A DNA stretch of 45,218 nucleotides from the NCBI GenBank assembly GCA_026225415.1, contig JAMFSS010000008.1, positions 1 to 45,218 on the forward strand, written 5' to 3'. The DNA is from Alphaproteobacteria bacterium. GTDB lineage: Bacteria; Pseudomonadota; Alphaproteobacteria; UBA9219. A model generated the notes under the pieces. It was not told the DNA's origin, did not search any database, and was given only the letters and a program-made list of their open reading frames with translations. Shown here in pieces: positions 15,427-24,466 of the stretch. Within the stretch, counting starts at the first letter, position 1. Each line of letters opens with the position of its first letter. The translations under genes were made by a program, and so were the position numbers.

Positions 15427-18027
15427 ATGCTCGCCGCCCTCCTCACCCGCCTTGTGGATACCAGCCGCCGTTTGGCTATGCCGGTTGCCCTTTTCGCGCT
15501 TGTGGCCAGCATCGGGCTGGGGTTTTATGTGCAGGGGCATATCCGCATCAACACCGATATTAACCAACTTCTGTCCGACAATCTGGGCTGGCGCCAACGC
15601 GAAAAGGCTTTGGAACGCGCCTTTCCCGATAAATCCGATAATCTGGTGGTGGTGATCGACAGCGACAGCGCCGACAAAGCCGATGCCGCCGCAGCATCGC
15701 TGGCCGCCAAGCTGGACACCATGAAGGATTTATTCCCCTTCGTGTCGCGCCCCGACGCGTTGCCCTTCTTCCGCACCAACGGACTGCTTTTCCTCTCCAA
15801 AAAGGAACTCGGTGCGACTCTGGATCAGATCGCGCAATCGCAACCCTTGATCGCGATGATGGTCACCGATCCTTCACTGCGCGGATTTTTCGGCACCATC
15901 GGCCTCATGATGCAGGGCATACAGGCAGGCGCCATGGACCCCAAACAAATCGAAGCGCCTTTGACTGCCATTAACCAGACAATCAAGGCAGCGCTTGCGG
16001 GGCAAGATGCGCCGCTCGATTGGCAGAAAATGACGCCAGACGCGATGGCCGCCAACCCGCATTTGTTGCGCAAATTTATCGTCACCAAACCCGTTCTGGA
16101 TTACAGCGCCCTGCAACCCGGCGAAAAGGCAACGCAAGCTGTACGTCAGGCGGCGCTTGATCTTGGCATTACACCCGCCAATGGCGTGCGCATGCGCCTG
16201 ACGGGTTCCGTTCCGTTGAATGACGAAGAATTCGCCAGCGTCAGCGAAGGCACAGGCACCGCCACCATCCTGTCCGGTGTATTGGTTCTGGTCTTGTTGT
16301 TTTTCGCGATGCGCAGTTGGCGTATTGTTCTGCCCATCATGCTGACTTTGTGCGTTGGGCTGGTTGCATCGACCGCATTCGCCACATTCGCCGTTGGCTC
16401 GCTTAATCTTATCTCGGTCGCTTTCGCAGTCATGTTTATCGGCATCGCGGTCGATTTCGGTATCCAGTTCGGCGTTCGATACCGCGACCAACGCCACAGC
16501 ACCCCCGACCACGCCACGGCCCTGCGCCAAACCGCAACCCTCATCGCGGTGCCCCTGGCCATGGCGGCGGGTTCGACCGCGTTGGGCTTCCTGTCTTTCA
16601 TCCCCACCGATTACCGCGGCGTGTCCGAACTTGGCCTCATCGCGGGCAGCAGCATGGTCATCGCCTTCATCCTCAACATCACTTTGTTACCCGCCTTGAT
16701 GACGCTCACCAATCCACCGGCGGAAGCAGAAATGGTTGGCTATGCCTCGCTTGCGCCTTTGAATGCCTTCCTCGCCTCCAAACGCAAAATCCTTACCCCT
16801 ATCATTTTTGCCGTGGCATTGATCGGCTTGGTTATCGCCTCGCAAGTGCGGTTTGATTTTGATCCGCTGGATCTGAAAAACCCCAAAAGCGAGTCCGTCG
16901 CAACCATGTTCGATGTGATGCGGGACCCGGATTCGGACGCCTATGCCGCGCAAATCCTCGCCCCGTCTTTGGAGGAAGCGCAAAAACGCGCGGCAGAATT
17001 CGACAAGCTTCCCGAAACCGATCACACAATGACCGTCGCCAGCTTTGTTCCCGAAGATCAGGACACAAAGTTGAAAATGATCGCAGACACATTCGGTCTA
17101 CTCGCCAGCAGCTATACGTTGCCGCATCAACCGACCGCCACCGACGAAGACAATATGAACGCGATCCGCAACGCAGCATCCACCTTGCATCAGGCAGGCG
17201 ACAAAATGCCCGCCGCGCAAGCCCTCGCCAATACGCTTGACAGCCTGGTGAAAAACTATACGCCCGATATGTTGAAACGCGCGCAGGACAACATCATCCT
17301 TCCGCTGCAAGCCAAAATGGCGAGCCTGAAAAATATCGCGCCTGAAAAACCTGTGACGCTGGATGACATTCCCGCCGAGTTGAAAAAAGATTGGGTGACG
17401 CAAGATGGGCAATATCTGGTCGAAATATTCCCCAAACGCGCCGCGCCCGATAATCCGCGCGATCCGCAAACGCTTGAAAATTTCGTCAGCGCTGTCGAAA
17501 AAATCGCGCCCGATGTTTCCGGCTCACCGGTTTCCATTCGCGAATCCGCCCACACGATTATCTCGGCCTTCGTTCATGCGGGAATTTACGGCATAACCTC
17601 CATCGCTTTGCTGTCCTTGCTGGTGCTGCGCCGCCCACGCGATGTGATTCTGATGATCACCCCCTTGGTTATCGCGGGGATACTGACGCTGGCCACCATA
17701 ACCCTCATCGGCCTGCCCCTGAACTTCGCCAATATCATCGCCCTGCCCCTGCTGCTCAGCCTCGGCGTGTCCTATGCGGTGTATTTCGTGTTCTTTGCGC
17801 GGCAGAACAGGCGTGATTTCCTGCAATCCAGCATGGCGCGAGCGGTATTGTTCAGCGCCGCAACGGTCTTTGTGGCCTTTGCTTCCTTAACCTTTTCTTC
17901 ACATCCGGGCACAAGGGGTATGGGCGAATTATTAACGATTGCTCTGTTATATTCCCTGACATGCACGTTTATTTTACTGCCTATATTGCTTAGCGCGGCA
18001 AGACCGGATAGAAACAAACCGATATAA
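15427..18027 (+). CDS. hpnN: RND-family transporter, HpnN (hopanoid) type
   Basis: HpnN-type proteins are RND permeases of the inner membrane that move hopanoids towards the outer membrane. From the ATG at 15427 the product is 866 residues; the start MLAALLTRLVDTSRR matches the family better than the longer open frame. The architecture is two repeats. A first TM (about 17-37) is followed by a periplasmic domain, then five TM helices (about 285-450, including the SVAFAVMFIGIAVDFGIQFG helix and the GSTALGFLSFIP helix). A further TM (about 465-485) is followed by a second periplasmic domain and five TMs at the C-terminus. mlaA follows after 26 bases, so lipid export and outer-membrane lipid traffic are linked here. 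Confidence 0.9.
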   Translation: MLAALLTRLVDTSRRLAMPVALFALVASIGLGFYVQGHIRINTDINQLLSDNLGWRQREKALERAFPDKSDNLVVVIDSDSADKADAAAASLAAKLDTMKDLFPFVSRPDALPFFRTNGLLFLSKKELGATLDQIAQSQPLIAMMVTDPSLRGFFGTIGLMMQGIQAGAMDPKQIEAPLTAINQTIKAALAGQDAPLDWQKMTPDAMAANPHLLRKFIVTKPVLDYSALQPGEKATQAVRQAALDLGITPANGVRMRLTGSVPLNDEEFASVSEGTGTATILSGVLVLVLLFFAMRSWRIVLPIMLTLCVGLVASTAFATFAVGSLNLISVAFAVMFIGIAVDFGIQFGVRYRDQRHSTPDHATALRQTATLIAVPLAMAAGSTALGFLSFIPTDYRGVSELGLIAGSSMVIAFILNITLLPALMTLTNPPAEAEMVGYASLAPLNAFLASKRKILTPIIFAVALIGLVIASQVRFDFDPLDLKNPKSESVATMFDVMRDPDSDAYAAQILAPSLEEAQKRAAEFDKLPETDHTMTVASFVPEDQDTKLKMIADTFGLLASSYTLPHQPTATDEDNMNAIRNAASTLHQAGDKMPAAQALANTLDSLVKNYTPDMLKRAQDNIILPLQAKMASLKNIAPEKPVTLDDIPAELKKDWVTQDGQYLVEIFPKRAAPDNPRDPQTLENFVSAVEKIAPDVSGSPVSIRESAHTIISAFVHAGIYGITSIALLSLLVLRRPRDVILMITPLVIAGILTLATITLIGLPLNFANIIALPLLLSLGVSYAVYFVFFARQNRRDFLQSSMARAVLFSAATVFVAFASLTFSSHPGTRGMGELLTIALLYSLTCTFILLPILLSAARPDRNKPI

Positions 18028-18053
18028 CGATTCTGAAATTGTGAGTCTTAATC

Positions 18054-18821
18054 ATGCAACTACGCCAACTTCCCCTCTTCTTCATTCTTCTGGCCACGCC
18101 GTCTTTGTTCGCGGCCTGTGCGGAAGTCCCCAAATCGCCCGAGGCGCAAGCCGAAGCCGCAGCGATCGACGATCCTTTGGAACCGTTGAACCGCCGCATT
18201 TTCAACGTGAATGATTTTCTTGATCGCTTGCTGATCAAACCCATCACCGAACTTTATCGCTTTGTCGCCCCTGAATATGTGCGCGACCGCGTCGCCAATA
18301 TTGTGTCGAACATGGGCGAACCGGTTATCTTTGCCAACAACCTGATGCAGGGCCGCGTCACCGATGCCGGCACCACGGGCACACGCTTCCTCATCAACAC
18401 CACGGTTGGCGTTGGCGGCATCTTTGAAGTCGCCAATGATTGGGGCTATCAAAAACAAATGGGCGATTTCGGCCAGACACTTTACACATGGGGCATTGCC
18501 AATGGCGGGCCTTATCTGGTGTTGCCCTTGTTCGGGCCATCCAACTTCCGCGACGGCATCGGCCTTGGCGTTGATACTGTTATGTCGCCTTGGGGTTACA
18601 TCGCGGCCTATGGCGGCCAGGGCGATGAAAACCGCGTGAACTTCTCGTACTTTGGCGCCGATGGCATCACCCAACGCGACCAGAATATGGAAGGCTATGA
18701 CGCGCTCCGCGCCGGCTCGATCGACTTCTATGCCGAAATGCGTAGTGTGACGCGCCAATATCGCGACAAGCAGTTGGGCATCAAACCGACCGATCAGCCC
18801 GTATTCGAAGATTACAACTAA
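18054..18821 (+). CDS. mlaA: MlaA/VacJ-type outer-membrane lipoprotein
   Basis: MlaA sits in the outer membrane and removes misplaced phospholipids from the outer leaflet, passing them to MlaC. The 255-residue precursor has a lipoprotein signal with lipobox LFAAC (Cys22). It then shows the family core: DPLEPLNRRIFNVNDFLD, YVRDRVANIVSNMGEP, the N-N-L-L-Q-G-like NNLMQGRV, FLINTTVGVGGIFEVA and the hallmark GPYLVLPLFGPSNFRDG. It is encoded 26 bases after hpnN and the pair ends at the terminator at 18861-18896. Mla ABC-transporter genes are not in the window. The gene pair hpnN-mlaA suggests a shared role in envelope lipid asymmetry (inference). Confidence 0.95.
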   Translation: MQLRQLPLFFILLATPSLFAACAEVPKSPEAQAEAAAIDDPLEPLNRRIFNVNDFLDRLLIKPITELYRFVAPEYVRDRVANIVSNMGEPVIFANNLMQGRVTDAGTTGTRFLINTTVGVGGIFEVANDWGYQKQMGDFGQTLYTWGIANGGPYLVLPLFGPSNFRDGIGLGVDTVMSPWGYIAAYGGQGDENRVNFSYFGADGITQRDQNMEGYDALRAGSIDFYAEMRSVTRQYRDKQLGIKPTDQPVFEDYN

Positions 18822-18860
18822 GAAGAAACAACTTCCTCTCTTTGGAAGATGAAGAAAAAA

Positions 18861-18896
18861 ATGGGCTTATGCAGTCATGCATAAGCCCATTTTTTG
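18861..18896. terminator. Bidirectional Rho-independent terminator
   Basis: A perfect 13-bp stem (ATGGGCTTATGCA / TGCATAAGCCCAT) with loop GTCA is followed by TTTTTG on the plus strand. It is preceded by AAAAAA, which gives a U-run on the minus strand. It closes hpnN-mlaA from the left and the ATP12 gene from the right. Confidence 0.92.
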
Positions 18897-18932
18897 TAAT
18901 GAAAGAGCATGTCGTTTGTTAGCAAAACTTAC

Positions 18933-19640
18933 CTAGCCCAATAATTCGAACCACCGCGCGCACACATCCAAATCGCGCTTAATCCCCGCCTGCCGCGCCT
19001 CCACCACAGGATCACCGCCCCATTTCCGCGCCTGCCACAAAGCATCCAACTCGGCCGCAGCCAAAACCGCATCGGCATCCGCATGCCCCGCCACCAACGC
19101 AAGCCCCAGCACCAATGAACCCGAAACGCCCACAGCCTCGCTAACCCCCGTCAGCCAGAACGCATCGAAATTCTCGACAAAACCGCGCAGCTTGGCCAAC
19201 CCTTCCGCATCCTGCGAAAACGGCACAATGCCCGCGCCAATGCGCAACTCAACACCGAACTTTTCCGCGCACCAATCCAGATAAGGCTGCCACGCTTCAT
19301 GTTGCGCCAACACCAACGCATCCGGCTCGCTGGCGCGCTGGCACAGCAATTCCGTGTCGCCATAACGCACAATGCCGTCGATAACCTCGCCGCGATGATG
19401 CGCCGAAATATCAATCGCGGTCAGCGCCATCTGGGTCAAAGGCATCTGCCGTAAATCCAGCTTTTCACCCTGCCCCACCGCTTCTGCCACCAACGCATCC
19501 GCCAATTTCTCCGTCGGCAATGCAACCGGCAAACTGCGCGGCGTCTTCAACGGTTCCGCATCACGATAGACGGTGAACAGATCGCCTTCTTTCCTCACCG
19601 AAAAAACCGGCTGATGTTTGGGCTTCAACTCTGCGTTCAT
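18933..19640 (-). CDS. ATP12-type F1-ATPase assembly chaperone
   Basis: ATP12 family proteins bind the F1 alpha subunit during ATP synthase assembly and occur in mitochondria and alphaproteobacteria. The 235-residue protein shows FTVYRDAEPLKTPRSLPVALPT at the N-terminus (cut here for length: the core is DAEPLKTPRSLPVALPT). Next come MPLTQMALTAIDI and LCQRASEPDALVLAQHEAWQP, the best-conserved family motif (core RASEPDALVLAQHEAW). The C-terminal ELDALWQARKWGGDPVVEAR is also diagnostic. It overlaps the stop codon of the upstream AsmA-like gene by four bases (ATGA), so the two are co-transcribed. Strong call from motifs alone. Confidence 0.93.
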   Translation of the reverse strand: MNAELKPKHQPVFSVRKEGDLFTVYRDAEPLKTPRSLPVALPTEKLADALVAEAVGQGEKLDLRQMPLTQMALTAIDISAHHRGEVIDGIVRYGDTELLCQRASEPDALVLAQHEAWQPYLDWCAEKFGVELRIGAGIVPFSQDAEGLAKLRGFVENFDAFWLTGVSEAVGVSGSLVLGLALVAGHADADAVLAAAELDALWQARKWGGDPVVEARQAGIKRDLDVCARWFELLG

Positions 19641-22600
19641 TTGTCTTTTCCTTCTTCGGTGCGTTCGGGGATCGGCTCATCGGTCGCATCATCTTTAAAG
19701 AAAAGATTGCGGACAAAACCGGGGGTTAAAAGCGATATCGGGTTCACGGAAATATCGGGCTTGCCCAGATTTCCTGTGATCGTATAGGCAACCGCCAACA
19801 CGCCTTCATCCTTGCCGCCGGTTATCAAATCGCCCAGCAAGGGAATGGTATTTAACACGCTGTTGATAACACTGAACGGCACAACGGTTCCGGCCAGATT
19901 GGCGTCGCCCGAATTCACATTAATCTTGCCGTCCATATTAATGCCCACGGCGGAACCCGCGCCATGCGCCTTCATAAAAGTTATCTCATCGCCCTGCCAT
20001 TGCAGATCGCCTTCAAAACGGCTGAAATCGGTGCTGTCGGTCAATATGCCGGTAAACCCAAAAGGAGAAGCCGCATTCAACAACAATGCCAGCACCGGCA
20101 ATTTCTGCGCGGTGAAAGCGGTAATTTTCATCTTGCTGGTGATGACACGCGGGGCATCGACCGTGCTGGCGCCATCCACCGTAAATTTCCCGCCCTTGAT
20201 ATGGTCGGTGAAACCCAACCCCTTCATCATTTTGCCGAAATCATCACACGCCATCGTGAAGATGCTGTGCCCGTCCGGTTGCGGCTTTAAACTAATTGTC
20301 ATAGGCGCATCACCATCGGCCAACCCATGCATGTCAATCGTCCGCCAACCCAAACTGTCGCGGGTCACATTACCCTGCACCTTATCAATTTCGCCAATGT
20401 CGCCGTTATACAGTTTATCGACCTGCACCGTAATATCCTTGGGGCGCGTGTCGGCCTTGCCCGATGTATCGCTGTTCAACCCCGTCATATCAAAAGACGC
20501 GCCCATAACGCTGGCCTTTAACGCGCCACCGTCGCCATAGGATTGCGTCAGATGCAAAGACGCATTGCTGCGCCCCACCACCAACGGGGCCAGATTAAGC
20601 GACAACACATGCGACATATCCGGCGACAAAATGGCATCGCCCAAGGCCGTAACCTTCGCACCCTGTAATGCCAGCGATGTGACATTCACCGGCTTGTCAC
20701 CCGTCTGGTTGGCGGTAAATTTCAGGGTGGCGGGCGAATTGGCCGGTTTTTTCCAGTTCAACAACGGAAAGGACAGGGTCGAAGGCGTCATATCCAGCGT
20801 GCCGTTAAACAAGCTCTTGGCCTTGGTTGGCCGGTCGATATTCAACGCGACATTCATCGCGCCCTTGCTGCCATCAAACAGATCAATGCCAAAATTCTTC
20901 CATTGATCGTCTTTCACCACACCATTAATCGTCATATGGCTGAACAATTTATCGGGCGTGATGGTGAACGCTTCCTGCCATGCAATCTGAAACGGCACCT
21001 TGTCCAAATTCACAGGGCCTTTAAACGCAAATCCGTTCATATCCAAAGTCATCGCCAGATTGCCCTGATCAATCGCAATACCTGGCACCAGCTTGGTCGA
21101 GGCGATATTGGTGGTGTTGGCAGCAGCCGTGATATCCATATCCTTGATTTCCAACGTGCGCAGCAACGGGAATTTGAAACTGACCATACCGGACACCTGA
21201 CCGCCCAGATCATCCGGCGCAATGCCAAGCTTTTTGGCGTAACCCAGCGGCGCATAATCCAGCAACCGCAGAATTTCCGGCACCGGCCCCGCAACCTGTA
21301 ATGGGATTTCGATATTCTGGTCAGGGTCGGCCAGACCGGTGATATGCACCGTGAAAGGCGACACTTTAATATTGCCGATATTGCCGCTCATAATCGCGAC
21401 ATCCATTTTCTTTAAATCGAAACTGGCAATCGCGCTTACATTCTCCACCGGCGGCAACCCGTCCAGATAGGTAACGCGGCCACCCGTGGCGCTCAGTTTT
21501 CCGCTACCTTCGGCGATACTCACATTGGCCAAATCCTTCCACGCCAAATCCCCGCTCAGGGAAACATCCCCATGCGTAAAAATACCGTCGCGCAAATTCG
21601 CATCCAGCCAATAACGCGGATCAGGCAAAACCGCTTTGGGCCATAATTCGCCGTAACGGTTCATCGGCATATTTTCCACGGTGATCGACGCCGCGAAATC
21701 CAAATCCTTGCCGATATGCGTTGGCGGGCTGCCCTCAATCTCCAAACCCAACACGGGGCCCTCGAAATCAATCCTGGTGTCCGACACATCCAGCTTCTGC
21801 GCGGCGCGGTTATAAACCGCGTTCACATCCAATGATTTAACGAGGCAGGGTTTTTCCCAAAAATCGGCATAAACCAAATGCCCCGCGTCGCCGTGAATTT
21901 CCGCATCCAGATTATCGATGGCAAAATCCTTATCAAACGTCACTTTGACCTTGCCCGATAATGGCAAATCGGCAGCCGAAGCGGCGCCCAAACCCAAAGT
22001 TTCCAGATGACCGCCCGCGATAAAGGCCGGATCAACATCCTCAAAAACGGTCGAAAGCGTATGTTCCTGTTTATCCGGATCATACCCATATTCCAGATTA
22101 AGGGTCGCGACGGAATCCTTCTGCGTCACCTCAACCGCCAGATGCCCCTTCAACCCGCCCCATGAAAGCCGGTCATCGACATCGGCCAAAACATGCCGCG
22201 TCACGGAAATTTCGGGAATGGATACCGACCAGTCTTGTTGCGTTGCCTCGTCATGCACATCGAACACCGCCTGCGTCACCGATAATTTATGCATCAAGGC
22301 GGCATGGGATAGATGCTGCACAATGCCTTGCAAAGCATTGCCCGCGGTATCGGGCGATGAGGATGTTGCATTATCCGCCTGATTGACAGCCATACCGCCG
22401 AACACAAATGCGCCCTTGGCATTATGCACCAATTTAATTTGGGGATGTTCCACAGCCAAATCTTTCGGCACAAACTGGCCGAACACAATGCCGATAACGC
22501 TGATTTTGGCATCGAAAGACGGGATATTGGCGATTTCCTCGCCTGCCTTGTCTGCTACCTTGATACCGTCGGCATGGACAGAAACCAGCCTTTCGGCCGC

Positions 22601-22801
22601 ATTCCATGTCAACAAAGTCGACCCCACATGCACATCGCTGTCCGGGATGATGCCTTCAATCCCCGCTTCGATATAGGGTGTCATAAAGTCGGAAGTAACC
22701 GGGGCGCTGCTGAGCCGCCATGCCAGAAGCAATGCCAACACAATCGCCACAGCGATGAATCCGGCAACAATCTCGATGGCATAACGCAAAAATCGCAACA
22801 T
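19637..22801 (-). CDS. AsmA/YhdP-like envelope protein (DUF3971/AsmA_2 type)
   Basis: This 1054-residue protein has a single N-terminal membrane anchor (IVAGFIAVAIVLALLLAW, about residues 11-28) and a very long periplasmic part. Repeated beta-strand segments such as GKLSATGGRVTYLDGLPPVE and AGHLETLGLGAASAADLPLSG fit the beta-groove bridge proteins of the AsmA/YhdP/TamB group, which are thought to carry phospholipids across the periplasm. The C-terminal region (VINSVLNTIPLLGDLI, then GNLGKPDISVNPISLLTPG) is the AsmA-like C-terminal domain. ATP12 follows with a four-base overlap, and bcp is divergent 124 bases upstream. Lipid transport is inferred from the family. Confidence 0.85.
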   Translation of the reverse strand: MLRFLRYAIEIVAGFIAVAIVLALLLAWRLSSAPVTSDFMTPYIEAGIEGIIPDSDVHVGSTLLTWNAAERLVSVHADGIKVADKAGEEIANIPSFDAKISVIGIVFGQFVPKDLAVEHPQIKLVHNAKGAFVFGGMAVNQADNATSSSPDTAGNALQGIVQHLSHAALMHKLSVTQAVFDVHDEATQQDWSVSIPEISVTRHVLADVDDRLSWGGLKGHLAVEVTQKDSVATLNLEYGYDPDKQEHTLSTVFEDVDPAFIAGGHLETLGLGAASAADLPLSGKVKVTFDKDFAIDNLDAEIHGDAGHLVYADFWEKPCLVKSLDVNAVYNRAAQKLDVSDTRIDFEGPVLGLEIEGSPPTHIGKDLDFAASITVENMPMNRYGELWPKAVLPDPRYWLDANLRDGIFTHGDVSLSGDLAWKDLANVSIAEGSGKLSATGGRVTYLDGLPPVENVSAIASFDLKKMDVAIMSGNIGNIKVSPFTVHITGLADPDQNIEIPLQVAGPVPEILRLLDYAPLGYAKKLGIAPDDLGGQVSGMVSFKFPLLRTLEIKDMDITAAANTTNIASTKLVPGIAIDQGNLAMTLDMNGFAFKGPVNLDKVPFQIAWQEAFTITPDKLFSHMTINGVVKDDQWKNFGIDLFDGSKGAMNVALNIDRPTKAKSLFNGTLDMTPSTLSFPLLNWKKPANSPATLKFTANQTGDKPVNVTSLALQGAKVTALGDAILSPDMSHVLSLNLAPLVVGRSNASLHLTQSYGDGGALKASVMGASFDMTGLNSDTSGKADTRPKDITVQVDKLYNGDIGEIDKVQGNVTRDSLGWRTIDMHGLADGDAPMTISLKPQPDGHSIFTMACDDFGKMMKGLGFTDHIKGGKFTVDGASTVDAPRVITSKMKITAFTAQKLPVLALLLNAASPFGFTGILTDSTDFSRFEGDLQWQGDEITFMKAHGAGSAVGINMDGKINVNSGDANLAGTVVPFSVINSVLNTIPLLGDLITGGKDEGVLAVAYTITGNLGKPDISVNPISLLTPGFVRNLFFKDDATDEPIPERTEEGKDK

Positions 22802-22925
22802 GCAGAAACAACGATCCCAAACAGGTTTAAAGACGAATCCCCTGCTCTTTGGGCTTTCGCGCAGGCTTAGCTATACAGACCTATACCTCTATGCTTATAT
22901 ATTTTCTATCATAAGGAGGAAATCA

Positions 22926-23471
22926 ATGCCAACACCCACAAAAAAGGGTAATACCCCTGCAAATCCCGCATCCAAGCGCAGCGCAAGGGCGGCAGCCGCC
23001 ATCAAACCCGACGGTTTCGTGGGCAAACGCGCGCCTTCTTTCTCCGCCTCGGCCACTCAAATCGGCAAAATCAGCAGCGGCGCCCTGAAAGGCAAAGCGT
23101 TCATTTTATATTTCTATCCCAAAGACGATACATCCGGCTGCACCGCCGAAGCGTGCGATTTCCGCGATGCGTTACCGCATTTCACCAAACTGGGCATACC
23201 GGTGTTTGGCGTTTCCAAAGACAATCTGGACAGCCACGAAAAATTCACCAAGAAAAATAACATTTCCTTCCCGCTTATTGCCGATGTATCGGGCGATATC
23301 TGCGAAAAATTCGGCACATGGAAGGAAAAGAGCATGTATGGCCGCCATTATATGGGGATAGAACGCTCGACCTTCCTGATCGACGGCAAAGGCATCATCC
23401 GCGCCGTCTGGCGCAAAGTCAGCGTGCCGGGACATACAGAAGAAGTCCGCAAAGCCGCCGAAGAGATTTAA
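22926..23471 (+). CDS. bcp: Thioredoxin-dependent peroxiredoxin, BCP/PrxQ type
   Basis: BCP reduces hydroperoxides using thioredoxin. The 181 residues start at the ATG at 22926, preceded by a strong AAGGAGG box. A basic, Ala/Lys-rich N-terminal extension of about 28 residues precedes the usual start of the fold (GKRAPSFSASA). The active site is YPKDDTSGCTAEACDFRD, with peroxidatic C72 and resolving C77 five residues on, the atypical 2-Cys PrxQ arrangement. GVSKDNLDSHEKF and MGIERSTFLIDGKG complete the family pattern. The extension is longer than in E. coli and of unknown role. Its stop TAA overlaps the tsaC start. Confidence 0.95.
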   Translation: MPTPTKKGNTPANPASKRSARAAAAIKPDGFVGKRAPSFSASATQIGKISSGALKGKAFILYFYPKDDTSGCTAEACDFRDALPHFTKLGIPVFGVSKDNLDSHEKFTKKNNISFPLIADVSGDICEKFGTWKEKSMYGRHYMGIERSTFLIDGKGIIRAVWRKVSVPGHTEEVRKAAEEI

Positions 23472-24466
23472 TGGCTGTCATCACGCCTGTTGACGAAGCC
23501 TCTATCGCCCGCGCAGCCGCAATGTTGCGCGAAGGCAAGCTCGTCGCCTTCCCAACAGAAACCGTCTATGGCCTTGGCGCGGATGCCGCCAACGGCAAAG
23601 CGGTCGCCGCCATTTATGAAGCCAAAGGCAGACCTTCCTTCAATCCGCTTATCATCCATGTTGCCGATGCCCGCGCGCTGGATGATTTGGTGGAATGGAC
23701 AGACGCGGCGCATCTACTGGCCTCGTCCCTGTGGCCAGGCGCGATAACATTAGTGTTGCCGCGCAAAACAACATCGCCAATCTCACTGCTGGCCAGCGCG
23801 GGTCTCGACACGCTCGCGGTACGCATCCCCTCACACCCCGTCGCGCAAAAATTGCTCCGCGCCGCCGGTATCCCCATCGCCGCGCCCAGCGCCAATGCAT
23901 CAGGCAAGCTCAGCCCCACCTCGCCCCTTCATGTCGCGGAATCTTTGGGTGATAAAGTCGATATGATCTTGGCGGGCGGTCGCTCGCAAATCGGCGTGGA
24001 ATCCACCGTTGTGAATATGACCACCGCCACGCCCATAATCCTGCGCCCCGGCGGCGTAACACAGGAACAAATCGAACGTGTCCTCGGTTACAAAATAGAT
24101 TCCCATCACGACACATCAACACCCGGCCTTCGCCAAGAGGCTACGGACGGCAAAGCCTACGCACCCGCTTCGCCCGGCATGTTAGCAAGCCATTACGCGC
24201 CGCATCTGCCCTTGCGCCTCAACGCAGAACAACCCAACACCAACGAAGCCTTCCTCGCCTTCGGCCCCGACTCATTTATCAAAGGCGGCGCGGCGCGTTT
24301 GAACCTCAGCCCCAACGGCGATACCGGCGAAGCGGCAGCGAATCTTTTCGCGATGCTGCGCGAACTCGATACACCAGCCCACACCGGCATAGCGGTCGCG
24401 CCGATACCCGACACAGGTTTGGGCGTTGCCATCAATGACCGGTTGCGCCGCGCGGCGGTGCGATAA
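23471..24466 (+). CDS. tsaC: L-threonylcarbamoyladenylate synthase (TsaC/Sua5, two-domain)
   Basis: This enzyme makes threonylcarbamoyl-AMP from threonine, bicarbonate and ATP for the t6A37 modification of ANN-decoding tRNAs. The 331-residue product is of the long Sua5 type: a YrdC domain (about 1-200) and a C-terminal Sua5 domain joined by a linker with SPGMLASHYAPH. YrdC motifs are GKLVAFPTETVYGLGADA, AKGRPSFNPLIIHV, SLWPGAITLVL and RIPSHPVAQKLL, with PIAAPSANASGKLSPT and ESTVVNM. The start is the ATG at 23471-23473, whose first base is the last base of the bcp stop. It is followed with no gap by the first glycan gene. Confidence 0.95.
   Translation: MAVITPVDEASIARAAAMLREGKLVAFPTETVYGLGADAANGKAVAAIYEAKGRPSFNPLIIHVADARALDDLVEWTDAAHLLASSLWPGAITLVLPRKTTSPISLLASAGLDTLAVRIPSHPVAQKLLRAAGIPIAAPSANASGKLSPTSPLHVAESLGDKVDMILAGGRSQIGVESTVVNMTTATPIILRPGGVTQEQIERVLGYKIDSHHDTSTPGLRQEATDGKAYAPASPGMLASHYAPHLPLRLNAEQPNTNEAFLAFGPDSFIKGGAARLNLSPNGDTGEAAANLFAMLRELDTPAHTGIAVAPIPDTGLGVAINDRLRRAAVR

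Noticed and set aside
18060-18758. Long open frame antisense to mlaA
   Set aside because: mlaA has lipobox and family motifs; the antisense frame has neither.
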